Below, piece after piece: positions 61,465 through 64,000 of a stretch of DNA of 64,000 nt (position 1 is its first letter; the number at the start of each line of letters is the position of its first letter). Below the pieces are notes generated by a model. The model was given only the letters and a program-made list of their open reading frames with translations, made no database searches and was not told where the DNA came from. The DNA lies in contig NC_087080.1 of NCBI RefSeq assembly GCF_026151205.1, forward strand, positions 2,893,096 to 2,957,095, in the 5' to 3' direction. Origin of the DNA: Bolinopsis microptera (taxonomy: Eukaryota > Ctenophora > Tentaculata > Lobata > Bolinopsidae). The position numbers were made by a program, and so were the translations under genes.

Positions 61465-62480
61465 ATGGCAAGTAACAATGTACCCGAGAGGGTGTCGATA
61501 CGAAAAAAACGTGGAGTCAAGACGAGTCCCCCTAAGGATTCATCTTCTGATAATGTCCCAGTGCCAGAGGAAAAATACTGCCAATGTGATGTTTACATGT
61601 CAGAAGAACTATCAGTTGAATGTGAAGCTTGCCAATTATTTTGGCACCTGAGTTGTGTTGGTTTATCTGGCCTTAAAAACGAGATGTTACTGAATCTTAC
61701 AAACTGGAAGTGCCCATACTGTTTTGTGGCGCCTCATACCTCAGCTGACACTAAGGAAAACGGGGCTGTCAGGGCTATTATTAAAGAGGAACTCCAACAT
61801 TTGACCCCAGCCCTGACTAACTCGATTAAGGAAGCTATTAAAGGAAGTGCAGAGAAAACAGTTGATAAAGCTGTTCGTCTCTATTCTGAGGTAACAGCAC
61901 AAACCCAGAAGAAGGTTCTCGATGACATGAGTCGTGAACAAGCTTCTGAAACTGTTATTTCGGAAGTGCAAATGAAGATGCACACTGATACATTTGAGCG
62001 AAACAAACGAAAACTCAATCTGTGTGTGCTCAAGGTTCCAGAGAGCAAAAAGACTACCTCTAAGCAACGCCAGGAGGACGACTCCAAGTTCTGCAGGGAG
62101 ACCCTAAAGATTAAGAAGGACGACATGATAAGTTGCCATCGCTCTGGCAAGCTTGATGCTGACAAGCCAGATCACCGTCGCCCGCTCATCATCCAGACAC
62201 GAGATGAAGAGTCAGTAAATTTCTACGCTGACCATGGTAAGGGCTGGAAAGAGTCAACTTATTGGATCAACTTGGACCTCTGCAAGGCAGACAGAGATAT
62301 TCGTTTTTTAGCCAGAAAGGAGAGGAAGAAGAGGCAGGAGGAAGCGAAGAAAAGAGAGACAGAGAAGACGAAGGAGGAGGCAAAGAAAAGAGAGCCAGAG
62401 AAGACAGAGGACAAAGCGGAGGCCGCAGTGCCCAGCCGTTAAATATTTTTTATACCAATGCTAACGGCCTATTTAATTGA
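61465..62480 (+). mobile_element. Non-LTR retrotransposon: PHD-finger ORF1 and first residues of ORF2
   Basis: ORF1 (61465-62442, 325 residues) has a PHD-type zinc finger at residues about 38-92 (CQC...CEACQLFWHLSCVGLSG...WKCPYC), a coiled-coil middle, a basic region with WINLDLCKADRDIRF, and a Lys/Glu-rich tail. ORF2 begins in another frame near 62425 (PLNIFYTNANGL, the start of an APE-type endonuclease) and stops after a few residues, where unrelated AT-rich DNA starts. PHD-containing ORF1 proteins are known in CR1/L2-like elements. ORF1 is intact; ORF2 is cut off. Confidence 0.85.
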
Positions 62481-63370
62481 AATAAATTTTCGTGCACATA
62501 CAGAATGAATGGTTAATAATTTAATATATATGTAGACCAAGGTCTGTGCACGGGATGCTTCCTGGAAGAATCCAGTTCTTTTAGCGGGGCACCCTACCTA
62601 AAGCCAAATTGAGATATAATAATCATATTCCTAGAGAAATAATCAGAAATCGAATACCAATCAAATAATATGATATATAGGAGTAGTAACCATATTTACT
62701 ATGCAAAATGCCCCAACCACATAGTGTAAATTTATATAGAATTCAAATTCCATATCATCATTAAACCTCAATAGTCAATATAATAGCCCAAGCAAAATTA
62801 AATAACTACTTATATACCTTACTGTCATACTACAAATTAATTAAACATTTGAAATCTGTTAACCAGAGAATAAATTTCTAAACCTAATGCAAGTGAAATA
62901 ATTTAGATGCAATAATGAATGCCTAATGTGAGTATCATCTGTCAATAACCTTGTAAAAAAGTCTGTAAAAGAGATATGAGTAACTAATATAGAAGAAAAA
63001 ACAGGAAGTTGTCGTCTGTTGAAAAATAAATAAAATATCTAGAATATAAATTAGAATATAAAATAACATTCAGTCAATGTGTCGTTAATAAACTGTACAA
63101 TTATCAAATGTGAAAACTGGGTGATACAGTCACCAAAAATAAATACTAAGTATAATAAGTAAATAAATTAAATGTGGTCTATAAAACTACCACTAGGTAT
63201 AATAGGTCAATAAATTAAAAGTGGTTTATAAAACTACCACTGTGCGAACCCTTCCTCCAGTTAAAACATGTCAGTCATGTGCAAAATCAATCAAAAAAAG
63301 GTAAAAAAAGGGAAAATCCTTTCGATACATCAATTATATATGCCTCAGATTTAAAAGAATTAGAAGATAC
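62481..63370. other. AT-rich stretch, probably 3' UTR of the flanking minus-strand element
   Basis: A 50-60-bp unit (TAAGTAAATAAATTAAATGTGG.. / TAGGTCAATAAATTAAAAGTGG..) is duplicated at about 63145-63240. No coding. Confidence 0.45.
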
Positions 63371-64000
63371 TTAGTTATCGTCGACTATGATTGCAGTGTA
63401 AAATTTGTCATATGAATTGTCGACGGTATAATTAGGGTCTGTTGTTATAGATGAGAGTAGCTGTTTCTTATACGAATCACTTAAGCTTTTAACATCGGGC
63501 AGATTTCGTAGATCTGTTGGAACATTATTCCAACATTTTGCCCCCAAGTATTGAAAGTTTTTATGTGATGTTGATCTATTAACATATAGGTTGCAGCTTT
63601 CGCCGCTCCTACTACCTCCTGATATGTAACTAAATTTGTTCATAAAGTTTGTAGGACAATTTTCATGGATGATTCTAAACATATAATTTGACAGATGGAG
63701 TTGTCGTCTAAGATGGAGTGGTAACCATTTCATGTCTCTATAAACATTAAGGCTGCTCTCTGTTTGTGGAACGTTGAGAGCTATTTTGGCTACCTTTTTG
63801 TACAGAGTGTCAAGTTCAGCAAGTTTTGTCTTGCCAGCTCTACAATAGATCGTGTCTAAATAATCGAATTGTGGCAACATGAGTGCATTGGCAAACATTT
63901 TCCTATATTTAATGGGTAGCAGTGCTTTACTTCTATACATGGCACCAATTCTCTTCATGACCTTCTTAATAATATAATCTACATGGCTTTTGAAGTTTAA
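63371..64000 (-). mobile_element. C-terminal part of a second non-LTR retrotransposon ORF2, runs off the window
   Basis: Open from the right edge (NFKSHVDYIIKKVMKRIGAMYRSKALLP) to a stop at 63371. LPQFDYLDTIYC.., LDTLYKKVAKIAL, WLPLHLRRQLHLSNYMFRII and CWNNVPTDLRNLP are the usual post-RT region of CR1/L2-type elements. It differs from the 57-kb copy in sequence. The remainder lies outside the window. Confidence 0.82.

Noticed and set aside
61465..64000. Twin-priming inversion joining the PHD-ORF1 element and the right-edge RT fragment
   Set aside because: In twin priming the inverted piece lies 5' of the 3' end; here the pieces are tail-to-tail and look like different families.

Overview
The window is animal nuclear DNA. 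Its genes are split by GT-AG introns. It contains a homeobox gene, a class C GPCR-like receptor, a recognisable TRAPPC10 gene, non-LTR retrotransposon pieces, and TIR transposons with clear target-site duplications. The base composition is AT-rich, with long poly-C/poly-G runs and many minisatellites. A CR1/L2-like element with a PHD-finger ORF1 and a Polinton-type insertion suggest an invertebrate, possibly non-bilaterian. I cannot name the species. No rRNA, tRNA or CRISPR array was seen.

Layout, left to right. (1) 0.3-3.2 kb: a two-exon receptor gene (+). (2) 3.3-4.1 kb: an intact 767-bp TA-flanked non-autonomous transposon. (3) About 5.1-33.1 kb: TRAPPC10 (+), 17 exons recognised by similarity and matching splice phases, with the N-terminal exons not found. 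Its introns carry four other genes: a three-exon C2H2 gene (-), a pipsqueak-type HTH gene (-), a single-exon homeobox gene with a TATA box (+), and a small unknown three-exon gene (-). They also carry a three-layer nest of transposons at 8.5-12.9 kb. (4) 33.35-34.77 kb: a giant inverted repeat capped by poly-G and poly-C. (5) 35.6-38 kb: 3' exons of an unidentified minus-strand gene. (6) 40.5-41.9 kb: an unknown acidic-protein gene broken by two single-base frameshifts. (7) 42.7-43.9 kb: a retrotransposon ORF1-type protein with a poly-A tail. (8) 44-56 kb: sparse. It holds scattered exons of a possible minus-strand gene, several hairpin MITEs and tandem arrays. (9) 57-64 kb: three non-LTR retrotransposon fragments: one lacking its reverse transcriptase core, one with a PHD ORF1 and cut off at the start of ORF2, and one running off the right edge.

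The most unusual pattern is in TRAPPC10. Eight splice boundaries, in seven introns, are embedded in or directly abut tandem repeats. At five of them the repeat unit contains the splice site and adjoining exon bases, so the gene carries arrays of near-identical decoy splice sites. The largest is about 45 copies of a 37-bp unit holding a branch-point-like CTAAC, a pyrimidine tract, CAG and the first exon bases. In the arrays that duplicate exon sequence, using a decoy copy reaches a stop codon in every case I translated except the duplicated donor at 5993/6023. I think this is the best candidate for an undescribed phenomenon in the window.
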